Assembly (NCBI GenBank): GCA_028225715.1
Contig: JAOIXS010000010.1
Coordinates: forward strand, 1-37,267
From: Candidatus Pelagibacter sp.
GTDB lineage: Bacteria; Pseudomonadota; Alphaproteobacteria; Pelagibacterales; Pelagibacteraceae
Direction of reading: 5' to 3'
Length of the DNA stretch: 37,267 nt
Positions 18,401 to 25,531 of this stretch are shown here, one piece after another. The notes under the pieces were generated by a model, which was not told where the DNA came from, searched no databases, and was given only the letters and a program-made list of their open reading frames with translations. Position 1 is the stretch's first letter, and each line of letters opens with the position of its first letter. The position numbers and the translations under genes were made by a program.

Positions 18401-18454
18401 ACTATTGTTGATCCTGTTTTTTTTGATAAAGAAAATGTGAGGTTAAATGCTTAA
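15446..18454 (+). CDS. soxA: Sarcosine oxidase, alpha subunit
   Basis: 1002 residues, full length. N-terminal ferredoxin-like domain (about 15-100: GDTLASALLAND, GRSFKYHRPRG) without cluster cysteines, as is normal for this subunit. NAD/flavin Rossmann fold from about 170 (DVLVIGAGISGIIAA) with a second nucleotide-binding region near 285-320 (VIVATGSLERPLVF). C-terminal GcvT-like THF-binding domain from about 625 to the end (SAGILDASTLGKIDIQGTDA; HLLRAEKGFIIVGQDTD). The last domain moves the oxidised methyl onto THF as 5,10-methylene-THF. The stop overlaps soxG by 8 nt. Confidence 0.97.
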   Translation: MSKNLRVTTSKYVDETSRVSFKFNGKSYFGYKGDTLASALLANDVHLVGRSFKYHRPRGIMTSGSEEPNAIVQVNNNTALTEPNVRATELEVYHGLEATSQNCWPSVDFDIGGINNFLSPLLPAGFYYKTFMWPANFWEKYEYVIRHSAGLGKSPTEPDPDIYDHKYIHCDVLVIGAGISGIIAAKTAAKNNLKTLLLDEKNEIGGSTIFQNSEHVKIDDQNSSVWLENEINELRSIENLEIKTRTSVAAYHGYNYLLARENLTDHLPKNEKNKKIRQRLLKIRAKKVIVATGSLERPLVFNNNDRPGIMLSSAVKKYADYYGVATGQRNIFFTNNDTAYESAISLQKKGINVEAIIDIREKSNTIFTKEAEDLAIKIYRSHTVVNTEGYKKINKITIMELSKDGQSFASSEKIELDCDCLAIAGGWTPAVHLFTQSGGKLKFREKDQVFIPDKYPSDQISIGSSNGDFELDDIIKNSTKSLKEFLDIKKTEFDNLEINCPKDNEIRNIWLLPSDKLLGKTKPFVDYQNDATAKDIKLALREGFRSIEHVKRYTTTGMGTDQGKLGNMHALGIIAETAGVKMGELGTTTFRPPYTPLTFGTIVGRNVGEYFDTFRRTPINNWHIENKAEFENVGQWKRAWYYPKNNETMHDAVQRESKAARNSAGILDASTLGKIDIQGTDASEFLNRVYTNAWSKLAIGKCRYGLMLNEDGMVYDDGVTTRLDENHYIMTTTTGGAANVLGKLEDYLQTEWPELDVYLSSVTDHYATASICGPNSKKILNKLIPDLDLSDENFPHMSFKNEKIDNIKCRIMRISFTGEHSYEINIQANYGEDLWRKCMDAGEEFNITPYGTETMHLLRAEKGFIIVGQDTDATMTPIDLQMDWIVSKKKYDFIGKRSLYRSDTMKEDRKQLVGLVTDNPTEVLEEGAQIVANTSLKPIEMLGHVTSSYYSPNLNKSIALAVVRGGKNMLGQKLSIPMEDKNINVTIVDPVFFDKENVRLNA

Positions 18455-19000
18455 TTATAAAACTTCAATTAAGGGAGATATAACTAATTCTGATTTAGTA
18501 ATTAAAGAAATTAAACCTATTATGAAGTTAATCATAAGAGGCAAAACAAAAGATTTTATTACAGCTATTGGTAAAAATCTTAATATGGTCTTACCAACAG
18601 AAGCTAATACGTCTACTTCGGCAGAAAAATTAACTACATTTTGGTTAAGTCCAGATGAGTGGATGCTGATATCAAATGAAACTGTGAATGAGGATAATAA
18701 CACTTATCAAGTTGAAGATGAATTGATAAAAAATATATCTAAAGTTAAATTAGGTGCAGTAACTGATGTGAGTGACCAATTTGTAATGCTTAATATAAAA
18801 GGCGGTAAAGTTTTTGATTTATTTGCCAATGGATCTCCTTTTAACTTTAATGAATTTAAAAATAAAAAAGGTTCAGTTGTTCAAACAATTTTGTCTCATA
18901 TTGATGTAATTATTCATAATAAAGACATTAATGAGGTTAATTTATTTGTTAGACGGTCTTTTTCCGAGCATTTACACTCCTGGATGAGTGACAGTGCGTC

Positions 19001-19010
<10 letters not shown>
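18447..19010 (+). CDS. soxG: Sarcosine oxidase, gamma subunit
   Basis: 187 residues. Gamma subunit of heterotetrameric sarcosine oxidase, with a GcvT-like fold that closes the complex. Recognisable features are LSPDEWMLIS, AVTDVSDQFVMLNIKGGKVFDLF, and the C-terminal LFVRRSFSEHLHSWMSD. The N-terminus is less conserved. The start lies 8 nt inside soxA. It is the last sox gene; its TAA stop sits inside a perfect palindrome (19001-19014) that begins the leader of the SBP gene. Confidence 0.9.
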
Positions 19011-19814
<804 letters not shown>

Positions 19815-19816
19815 AA

Positions 19817-19838
19817 AATTAGATATTAATCTCTAATT
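19817..19838 (+). terminator. Stem-loop between SBP and permease genes
   Basis: AATTAGA (19817-19823) and TCTAATT (19832-19838) form a perfect 7-bp stem with an 8-nt loop, just after the SBP stop. It is A/T-only apart from one G-C pair and has no following T run, so it is a weak hairpin. Such elements after SBP genes commonly protect or partly terminate the upstream message so that the binding protein is made in excess. That role is inferred here. Confidence 0.35.
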
Positions 19839-19854
19839 CATTATAACTTTAAGA

Positions 19855-20595
19855 GTGAAAAATTTACTTTTTTTACTTTTAATTTTACCTCTTACTTCTT
19901 GTAGTGGCCAAGAATTAGGGTGGTTTATTCTATCACCTAATAATGTTGAAGGATTAACTAATCTTAAATTTTTACTGAGTGGTTTAACTACAACTATTTA
20001 CATTTCAGTAGTATCCATAATTATATCTGCAATTTTAGGGTTTATTGTTGCAATACCATCCTTAGCTAAGAATAAATTTTTAACATACATAAACATTGGA
20101 TATGTAGAAATTGTAAGAGCAATACCATTGCTTGTTTTAATATTATGGATTTATTACGGTTTACCTATAATGACTGGATTAAGCTTCAGTCCATTCGTCT
20201 CCGGAATAATTGCACTAGCAATAAGTGAAAGTGCTTTTCAAGCAGAAATTTTTAGAGCAGGTATAAATTCAATTAAAAAATCGCAGTGGGAAGCTGGTTC
20301 ATCACTAGGTTTAACTTTTTATAAAAGATTAAGATTGGTAATTCTTCCACAGGCAATTAAAAACATCTTGCCTGCATTAGGTAACCAGTTTGTATATGTG
20401 TTAAAAATGTCTTCATTGGTATCAATTATAGGCATTGGTGACTTAACAAGAAAAGCTAATGAATTAGTTGTGTCAACTTATAGACCATTAGAAATTTATA
20501 CATTTTTAATCTTGGAATATTTAATTTTGATATTAATTGTTTCATTCTTCGTAAGAAAATTTGAGAAAAAACTTAAACAAGATGGCAATAATTAA
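19855..20595 (+). CDS. Amino-acid-type ABC transporter permease (HisM/GlnP family)
   Basis: 246 residues from a GTG at 19855; no other start gives the whole protein. It is an inner-membrane channel subunit for polar amino-acid uptake. The first 20 residues are hydrophobic and end in LPLTSC-SGQE, a match to a lipoprotein lipobox (L-T-S-C), before GWFILSPNNVEGL and the regular permease domain. Transmembrane segments lie at about 38-65, 80-100, 105-130, 180-200 and 218-240. The EAA loop is WEAGSSLGLTFYKRLRLVILPQAIKNILP. No ATPase gene follows, so the transporter must borrow one encoded elsewhere. The stop overlaps the next gene (TAATG). Confidence 0.9.
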   Translation: MKNLLFLLLILPLTSCSGQELGWFILSPNNVEGLTNLKFLLSGLTTTIYISVVSIIISAILGFIVAIPSLAKNKFLTYINIGYVEIVRAIPLLVLILWIYYGLPIMTGLSFSPFVSGIIALAISESAFQAEIFRAGINSIKKSQWEAGSSLGLTFYKRLRLVILPQAIKNILPALGNQFVYVLKMSSLVSIIGIGDLTRKANELVVSTYRPLEIYTFLILEYLILILIVSFFVRKFEKKLKQDGNN

Positions 20596-20867
20596 TGAAT
20601 AATTTAGATAAAACAAATTATGATGTTGATCTAAGTGATGGTGTTATTACCTTTAAGAATATTAATACTACACTTGGTTTTGTTAGATATAATGCTGAAG
20701 CTGAAGTTGAATACATCTTTGTTAATCCCATATTTAGACGTCAAGGACTTGCTAAAAAACTATTAAGTATTATTGAGGAAAAAACTAAAATCAAACCTAC
20801 TCCTCTAGACCCAATCAGTCCATTAGGTGAAAAACTCTTTAAAATTAATAAACTAGAGATTAACTAG
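20595..20867 (+). CDS. Small GNAT-family acetyltransferase-like protein
   Basis: 90 residues, much shorter than a standard GNAT domain (about 140). It keeps the central strand and the acetyl-CoA pyrophosphate loop: EVEYIFVNPIFRRQGLAKKLLSIIEE (Q/R-x-x-G-x-A/G motif), then a short helix. It resembles the N-acetyltransferase-like mini-GNATs. The substrate is unknown; whether it acetylates anything is uncertain. It is coupled to the permease by a 1-nt overlap, which ties it to the transport operon. Its last codons run into the intergenic repeat described at 20858-20907. Confidence 0.7.
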   Translation: MNNLDKTNYDVDLSDGVITFKNINTTLGFVRYNAEAEVEYIFVNPIFRRQGLAKKLLSIIEEKTKIKPTPLDPISPLGEKLFKINKLEIN

Positions 20868-20907
20868 AATTTTGGCGCACCAGGTAACAGAACGTCTATT
20901 TCTAGTT
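20858..20907 (-). repeat. Degenerate intergenic hairpin repeat, copy A
   Basis: This fills the 43-nt convergent gap between the GNAT and SHOCT genes. The core ACAGAAC is at 20887-20893. Outer arms AACTAGAA (20862-20869) and TTCTAGTT (20900-20907) are a perfect 8-bp inverted repeat. It aligns with copies B and C along GATTA-TAGAA, then about 12-22 nt, then GTNACAGAACGYCY. On the minus strand the core reads GTTCTGTNACY and lies just after the SHOCT stop. Confidence 0.5.
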
Positions 20908-20910
20908 TAC

Positions 20911-21837
20911 TTAATTCAACAATTTCTTTTTTGCCTTCTCAAACTCTTTTTTGGTTAAAACACCACTTTTAAATAAATCATTTAAAATTTGAAGTTGTTC
21001 AACAACATTACTGGATGGTATATTTTTTTGGTCACTTTTTTTGGGAGACAGATCACTTAAATCTAATCTGTGTCTTTTTAAAGCATTAATCGAATTCTCA
21101 AAATCTATATGTCTTTGTGCAGAAATTGAAATCCACTTATTCATTATTTCTTTATGATCATTATAATTATCAATATTATTTTTATGATATTCGGAAGATT
21201 CTATTGTGATAAATTTATTATCTGGTGCATTTAATATTATTTTTGGGTTCACGATATAAGCTAAACCATACCATTTACCAGCAGCTAATCTTGAAAAATA
21301 ACTATGTTCACTGTAGAGAGCAACTTTAGGTAGTGTGATCTGTCTTTCTTTTAACCACCTTTTAAACTGAATATTGGCAGTTTTTAAATCGGGATCATCT
21401 GGATCATATATATGTTTGATTAGATCATGGTGTCCTACCCAAAAACAATTGTGTGAAGTTCCTTTCGCATAAAATCTTATTACAGTATATTCAGGTTTCT
21501 CATAACAACCGCTATATTTATTTTTAAACATTATTTCATAGAGCGCCTGATTGACTGAATACTCATAGGTGCCGGCTGTTATCCATTCAGTAATCGAAAT
21601 ACCTTCAATTACTTTGTTATTTTCAACTCTAACTAAAGTAAAAATTTTGCTTCTGAGTCCATAATAATTTTCTGAAGATTTTTCAGCTAGAATCCACTCA
21701 CCTTTGGGTAAATCTATTTTAAATTTATGAGTTATATAAAAATGGTTTTTAAAAACATCGTCTATTTCGTAATCTTTAGCATAGACATTGATGGTCAGAA
21801 GCAAATATAATATTAGAATTCCTAAAATTTTTTTCAT
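20911..21837 (-). CDS. Secreted orphan protein with C-terminal SHOCT motif
   Basis: 308 residues, not recognised apart from its ends. A signal peptide covers about 1-20 (KKILGILILYLLLTINVYA, then KDYE). The middle is a mixed alpha/beta region rich in aromatic residues with two cysteines (SGCYEKPEY and SHNCFWVGHHD), which could form a disulphide in the periplasm. After a low-complexity DLSPKKSDQKNIPSS linker, the last ~30 residues (EQLQILNDLFKSGVLTKKEFEKAKKKLL) match the short SHOCT oligomerisation motif. It lies alone between repeat copies A (3' side) and B/C (5' side), so it may be an acquired cassette. Its function is unknown. Confidence 0.75.
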   Translation of the reverse strand: MKKILGILILYLLLTINVYAKDYEIDDVFKNHFYITHKFKIDLPKGEWILAEKSSENYYGLRSKIFTLVRVENNKVIEGISITEWITAGTYEYSVNQALYEIMFKNKYSGCYEKPEYTVIRFYAKGTSHNCFWVGHHDLIKHIYDPDDPDLKTANIQFKRWLKERQITLPKVALYSEHSYFSRLAAGKWYGLAYIVNPKIILNAPDNKFITIESSEYHKNNIDNYNDHKEIMNKWISISAQRHIDFENSINALKRHRLDLSDLSPKKSDQKNIPSSNVVEQLQILNDLFKSGVLTKKEFEKAKKKLLN

Positions 21838-22116
21838 TAACTAAGATCCTAGCACAAAATTCTAAGACGTAATACCGAAGTTACTTTATTTGAATTTCTA
21901 TATTAAGATACAGAAACTTTGTTGCTAAATATGGATTATAGAAGCATGGTCTGGAACACTTAGTGACAGAACGCCCCTAAACAAACTATCCACGTTGATT
22001 CTATTATCTTTTTTTGATTTTAAGAGCAGACACTAAATAGCAGGCACTTTTCAATAAATTTGATTAAATAAAGGTTATTAGAAGAGCGACCGAGTTACAG
22101 AACACCCCTTAATCCT
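21838..22116. other. Intergenic region between the secreted nuclease and the SHOCT gene
   Basis: 279 nt, the longest gene-free stretch in the window. It holds repeat copies B and C. On the minus strand there is a short open stretch through copy B (GRSVTKCSRPCFYNPYLATK, then about 11 more codons to a TAA at 21881-21883) with no convincing start codon or ribosome site. I see no tRNA, riboswitch or clear terminator. The promoter of the SHOCT gene should lie near 21840-21930 but was not resolved. Confidence 0.6.
21932..21992 (-). repeat. Degenerate intergenic hairpin repeat, copy B
   Basis: Core ACAGAAC at 21966-21972, followed by GCCCCTAA. The left part GGATTATAGAAG matches GGTTATTAGAAG of copy C. 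Outer arms TGGAT (21932-21936) and ATCCA (21988-21992) are complementary, and an inner TAG/CTA pair may extend the stem across a small bulge. The arm sequence differs from copies A and C although the core is kept. Confidence 0.5.
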
Positions 22117-22118
22117 TT
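22070..22118 (-). repeat. Degenerate intergenic hairpin repeat, copy C
   Basis: Core ACAGAAC at 22097-22103, followed by ACCCCTTAA. Outer arms AAAGG (22070-22074) and CCTTT (22114-22118) pair, and the stem can continue with ATTA/TAAT past a two-base bulge, about 9 bp in all. It overlaps the stop codon of the secreted nuclease gene by two bases, so it would form the start of that gene's 3' UTR on the minus strand. Confidence 0.5.
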
Positions 22119-22602
22119 AATTTTTCTTAGATTTTCTATAATCCCAAGGGTAATCAAACGCCATAGACCACATACCTATTTTATTGTTTCTTGCAAAATC
22201 TTCATCAGATACAAACTTTTTTGAATACCTTCTGTAGGCAAATGCATAGCCACTTCTAACTAAATAGCTTGATAGACTTTCATTATTAACAAAACATTCT
22301 GCTAGTGTTCTTTTGTATTGATCTTTTCCTTCACTAATACATTCAACGTCATTATTTCCAATTTTATCAATAAGAATTTGCTTTGCAGTAACTCCACAAG
22401 GATCCTTAACACCTTCTTTAAGGCAAGTTTGTTTTAATTCAGGCGTATCTATTCCAGTAAATCTAATTTTTTCTCCATTAAGATGAATTGTGTCTCCATC
22501 AACAATTTTGATTGTTTGAGATTTGACCTGGTTAATAATTGAAATAAATATTAGTGAGAAGACACTAATAAGAAAAATGGCTTTTCTTTTGTTTAAAAAC
22601 AT
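22117..22602 (-). CDS. Secreted thermonuclease-like (SNase) protein
   Basis: 161 residues. An N-terminal signal peptide or anchor (about 8-28, FLISVFSLIFISIINQVKS) precedes one staphylococcal-nuclease OB-fold. The catalytic set is intact: R47 (KIRFTGIDTPE), E55 and R98 (DQYKRTLAEC), with Ca2+-site aspartates in VDGDT and GIDT. Cysteines C60/C69/C88/C103 could form disulphides. It is expected to cut DNA/RNA outside the cytoplasm, perhaps for phosphate or nucleotide scavenging (inference). The ATG lies 38 nt inside the MATE gene in another frame; a later start would remove the signal peptide, so the overlap is probably real. Confidence 0.9.
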   Translation of the reverse strand: MFLNKRKAIFLISVFSLIFISIINQVKSQTIKIVDGDTIHLNGEKIRFTGIDTPELKQTCLKEGVKDPCGVTAKQILIDKIGNNDVECISEGKDQYKRTLAECFVNNESLSSYLVRSGYAFAYRRYSKKFVSDEDFARNNKIGMWSMAFDYPWDYRKSKKN

Positions 22603-23935
22603 TATTTAAAAAGTATCCAATAAAGATGATTAGGGCAATGCCCATAAACCAATTTGTTGCCATTATCGTATAAAATATATCTGAATAGTCGCCACCACGG
22701 ATGTTAATCACATACCATAGAGATAAGAATGGAAATGCAGTTAGACGAAGTATACTTAAATACAGACTATAAATAGGTTTTTTTAGTGCTTGGAATACTG
22801 CAGTAGTTATAAAAAATACAGGATAAATGGGTGCAATTAAAGCTGCCACTTTTAAATATATAGCACCATGAATTATTGCTTCTTGATTATTTGTAAATTG
22901 AGATACAAAAAATTCAGCACCAAAGAATAATATCACTCCTGCCCCTGCCATGAATGATGATCCAAATAATAATGCTTTTGTATAAAGTTCTCTTATACGA
23001 TTAAATTTTTTTGCACCAAAGTTTTGTCCTCCAATAGAAAGAACGGCTGTATTTAGTCCAATTACAGGAAGTAAGAAAACTTGCTCTACTCTTAAGGCAG
23101 CACCATAACCAGCTGTTGCAAGATCACCGAATTGACCAATAAAATATAAAATATTAAAAATACCTACACCAATAAACAACATACTAAACATTATTGGTAA
23201 TGCTTGTGAAAACAATTCTTTCAGCATTTCAAGTTTTGGTAAAAAACATCTGATTGTAAGATATTTTTTTAATTTACAAGAATTAATCTTATAAGCTAAA
23301 TAAAAAGTTCCTATTGATTGTGAAATAACTGTTGCAATAGCTAGACCGCCAATACCAAAAGCTGGAACAATACCATATCCCCAAATGAATAGAGGATTTA
23401 AAAAGATATTAAGAAAGAAACTAAAAATTAAAACATTTCTATAACTTTTGGTGTCACCCTGTGCATTCAAAGCTCCATTTAAAGAAATTTGAATCATAAC
23501 AATAAAAGTTCCATAAAAAATTATATCTAAATATTCTCTTGTTAGAGCTATACTTGAAGCTTCTGATCCCATAACGCCTAGAAGAAAAGTTGAAGCATTT
23601 AGACCAAACAAAGTCACAATTACAGAGGTAACCAACGCAAACACTACAGATTGAGCAATAAATAAAGACGCTCTATTCAATTTCTTTTGTCCAATTAAAT
23701 TACCGATACAAGCATTGGTCGCAGCACCTATACCAACGCCAACGGCTATTATTGTAAAATAAATAGGAAAAGATTTGGCAATAGCACTTATAGCCTCTGC
23801 TGAAATCCTACCTGCAAACCAAGTATCAACTAAATTATAGAATGTTTGAAATAATGAACCAACACTAGCTGGAATAGTAACATTTTTAAGTAGTGACCAA
23901 ATTGGATCTTTTGTTAAATTTATTGATTTAGACAA
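22565..23935 (-). CDS. MATE family multidrug/metabolite exporter
   Basis: About 456 residues from a TTG at 23935 (SKSINLTKDPIWSLL). The open frame extends to a TTG at 23995, but that would overlap trhO by 50 nt; the 23935 start leaves a 10-nt gap. It is a polytopic inner-membrane protein with about 12 transmembrane segments in two similar halves. MATE features are IPASVGSLFQTFYNLVDTWFAGR at the N-terminus and the pseudo-repeat ALPIMFSMLFIGVGIFNILYFIG in the second half. It exports organic cations, drugs or metabolites in exchange for Na+ or H+. The substrate is unknown. Confidence 0.88.
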   Translation of the reverse strand: MSKSINLTKDPIWSLLKNVTIPASVGSLFQTFYNLVDTWFAGRISAEAISAIAKSFPIYFTIIAVGVGIGAATNACIGNLIGQKKLNRASLFIAQSVVFALVTSVIVTLFGLNASTFLLGVMGSEASSIALTREYLDIIFYGTFIVMIQISLNGALNAQGDTKSYRNVLIFSFFLNIFLNPLFIWGYGIVPAFGIGGLAIATVISQSIGTFYLAYKINSCKLKKYLTIRCFLPKLEMLKELFSQALPIMFSMLFIGVGIFNILYFIGQFGDLATAGYGAALRVEQVFLLPVIGLNTAVLSIGGQNFGAKKFNRIRELYTKALLFGSSFMAGAGVILFFGAEFFVSQFTNNQEAIIHGAIYLKVAALIAPIYPVFFITTAVFQALKKPIYSLYLSILRLTAFPFLSLWYVINIRGGDYSDIFYTIMATNWFMGIALIIFIGYFLNNVFKQKKSHFSY

Positions 23936-23945
23936 TTTATACTTT

Positions 23946-24851
23946 CTATTTAAATTCTTTTTGGAATATATGCTTTGAACCACTCTTTTTAGCAAGATTT
24001 ATTTGTTTTTGCCTCATTCTAAATCTGTCTTTTTGAATTTTTGTTAAATTATCATGACAATTTGTACAAGAAACACCCTCTTCATATTTTTTAGACTTCT
24101 TATCTTTTGGTGAAACAGGTTTTCTACATCCACTGCACATTGAGTATGTACCAGTTACTAATCCATGTTTAACACTGATTCTGTTATCAAAAACAAAGCA
24201 TTCACCATTCCATAGACTTTCTTTTTTCTTAATATTTTTTAAGTAATTCAAAATTCCACCTTTTAATTGATAGATATTTTTAAACCCCTTTTTTTCTAAA
24301 AACACTGAAGCTTTTTCACATCTTATTCCACCAGTACAAAACATTGCAATTGGCTTTGTCTTTTTTAATCTATTTAAGTATTTTGGAAATTCTCTAAAAT
24401 TATCAACATCAGGATTAACTGATCTTTTAAAAGAACCCACATTATACTCAAATGGTTTTCTAGAATCTAAAATTAAAGTTTCTTTATCATTAATTAGCTT
24501 ATTCCATTTTTTTGGGTCAATATGATTATTTTTTTTATTTTTTGATGATAAAGAAAGACCCATAGGGACTACTTCTTTTTTAATTTTTACTTTAGGTTTG
24601 TGAAAAGGTTGAAATTTACTTTTTGAAATATTTTCACTATCAAACTTTTTAAAATTGAATACTTTTTTAATCTTTGTAATTGCTGATTTTAAATCAATAG
24701 CTTTTCCAGAAATCGTTGCATTAATACCTTCATTAGCAATAATGATAGTTCCTCTAATATTTTTTTTAATTAGATAATCTTGTAATAAAACTTTATTTTT
24801 TTTTAAAGAGGTAAGTTTTTTAAATTTGTAAAAACCAAATATATCAAACAT
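23946..24851 (-). CDS. trhO: tRNA uridine(34) hydroxylase TrhO (rhodanese-like)
   Basis: 301 residues. TrhO (YceA/UPF0176) makes 5-hydroxyuridine at tRNA wobble position 34 using O2. An N-terminal acylphosphatase-like domain (about 1-95, with ANEGINATISG) is followed by a rhodanese domain with catalytic C172 in MFCTGGIRCEKAS (C178 also conserved) and DSRKPFEYNVGSF. The C-terminal region has a likely zinc site: CSGCRKP and CTNCHDN. Its ATG overlaps the O-methyltransferase stop by one base. Confidence 0.93.
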   Translation of the reverse strand: MFDIFGFYKFKKLTSLKKNKVLLQDYLIKKNIRGTIIIANEGINATISGKAIDLKSAITKIKKVFNFKKFDSENISKSKFQPFHKPKVKIKKEVVPMGLSLSSKNKKNNHIDPKKWNKLINDKETLILDSRKPFEYNVGSFKRSVNPDVDNFREFPKYLNRLKKTKPIAMFCTGGIRCEKASVFLEKKGFKNIYQLKGGILNYLKNIKKKESLWNGECFVFDNRISVKHGLVTGTYSMCSGCRKPVSPKDKKSKKYEEGVSCTNCHDNLTKIQKDRFRMRQKQINLAKKSGSKHIFQKEFK

Positions 24852-25501
24852 TACAAAACTCTACAAACAGTCATTCCATCACCTAAAGGTACAATGATTT
24901 GTTCCACTCTTTTATCGTTTGCAACATAAGTATTAAAATCTCTGATATTTATTGTATATTTATCTAAATTATCCTCATCAGCAACTTCACCATGCCATAA
25001 AACATTGTCTACAATAATTAATCCACCTTTATCCAATAACTTCAGTGATCTTTCATAATATTCTTTATAATTCATTTTATCAGCATCAATAAAAACCATA
25101 TCAAATTTACTATTTTTTAATTCTTCCAAACTGTCTAATGCAGGTTTAACAATTGTTTGAATTTTATTATCCTGTTTAGCTTTCTTAAAAAAATTTACCG
25201 CAATTTTGTTAGTCTCTTTGTCTTTATCTAGTGCTGTGAGTTTGCCATCATCAGGCAATGCTAATGCTATAGAAAGTGCACTTAGCCCAGTAAAAGTACC
25301 AATCTCAAGTACATCTTTAATGTTAGAAGTTTTTATAATTAAATAAAGGAAATGACATTGAGATATTGCTACTTGCATTCTCTTAACGTCTCCAAGTGTA
25401 TTGTTATAATTGATTATTTCTTGCTGAATGGGATTTAACTTTAAACTAAAATTGTTTATATACTTTTCAAGTTTTTCATTAATTTCAAGGTTCTTACCCA
25501 T
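24851..25501 (-). CDS. SAM-dependent O-methyltransferase, family 3
   Basis: 216 residues, cytosolic. The fold is that of caffeoyl-CoA/catechol O-methyltransferases: motif I VLEIGTFTGLSALSIALALP binds SAM, followed by LTALDKDKE, FDMVFIDADKMNYKEYYE (metal-site aspartates) and GGLIIVDNVLWHGEV. Bacterial members methylate diverse hydroxylated aromatics or tRNA (TrmR-type 5-methoxyuridine synthases belong to the same family). The coupling to trhO is suggestive, since TrhO makes ho5U34 and a TrmR-like enzyme would methylate it to mo5U34. That link is inferred from adjacency. Confidence 0.88.
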   Translation of the reverse strand: MGKNLEINEKLEKYINNFSLKLNPIQQEIINYNNTLGDVKRMQVAISQCHFLYLIIKTSNIKDVLEIGTFTGLSALSIALALPDDGKLTALDKDKETNKIAVNFFKKAKQDNKIQTIVKPALDSLEELKNSKFDMVFIDADKMNYKEYYERSLKLLDKGGLIIVDNVLWHGEVADEDNLDKYTINIRDFNTYVANDKRVEQIIVPLGDGMTVCRVL

Positions 25502-25531
25502 GGTATTTTAAGTCCTTTGTGTCTCCCAATA

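Noticed and set aside
20869..20907. Degenerate tRNA 3' end (the stretch starts TTGGCGCACC, similar to a reversed CCA plus acceptor arm)
   Set aside because: No complementary T stem or T loop (TTCGA) follows and no matching 5' acceptor arm is present; the sequence aligns better with the two other repeat copies.
23936..23995. Longer MATE N-terminus from the TTG at 23995
   Set aside because: It would overlap trhO by 50 nt and adds a basic segment before the SKSINLTKDPIWSLL start; the TTG at 23935 leaves a normal 10-nt gap.
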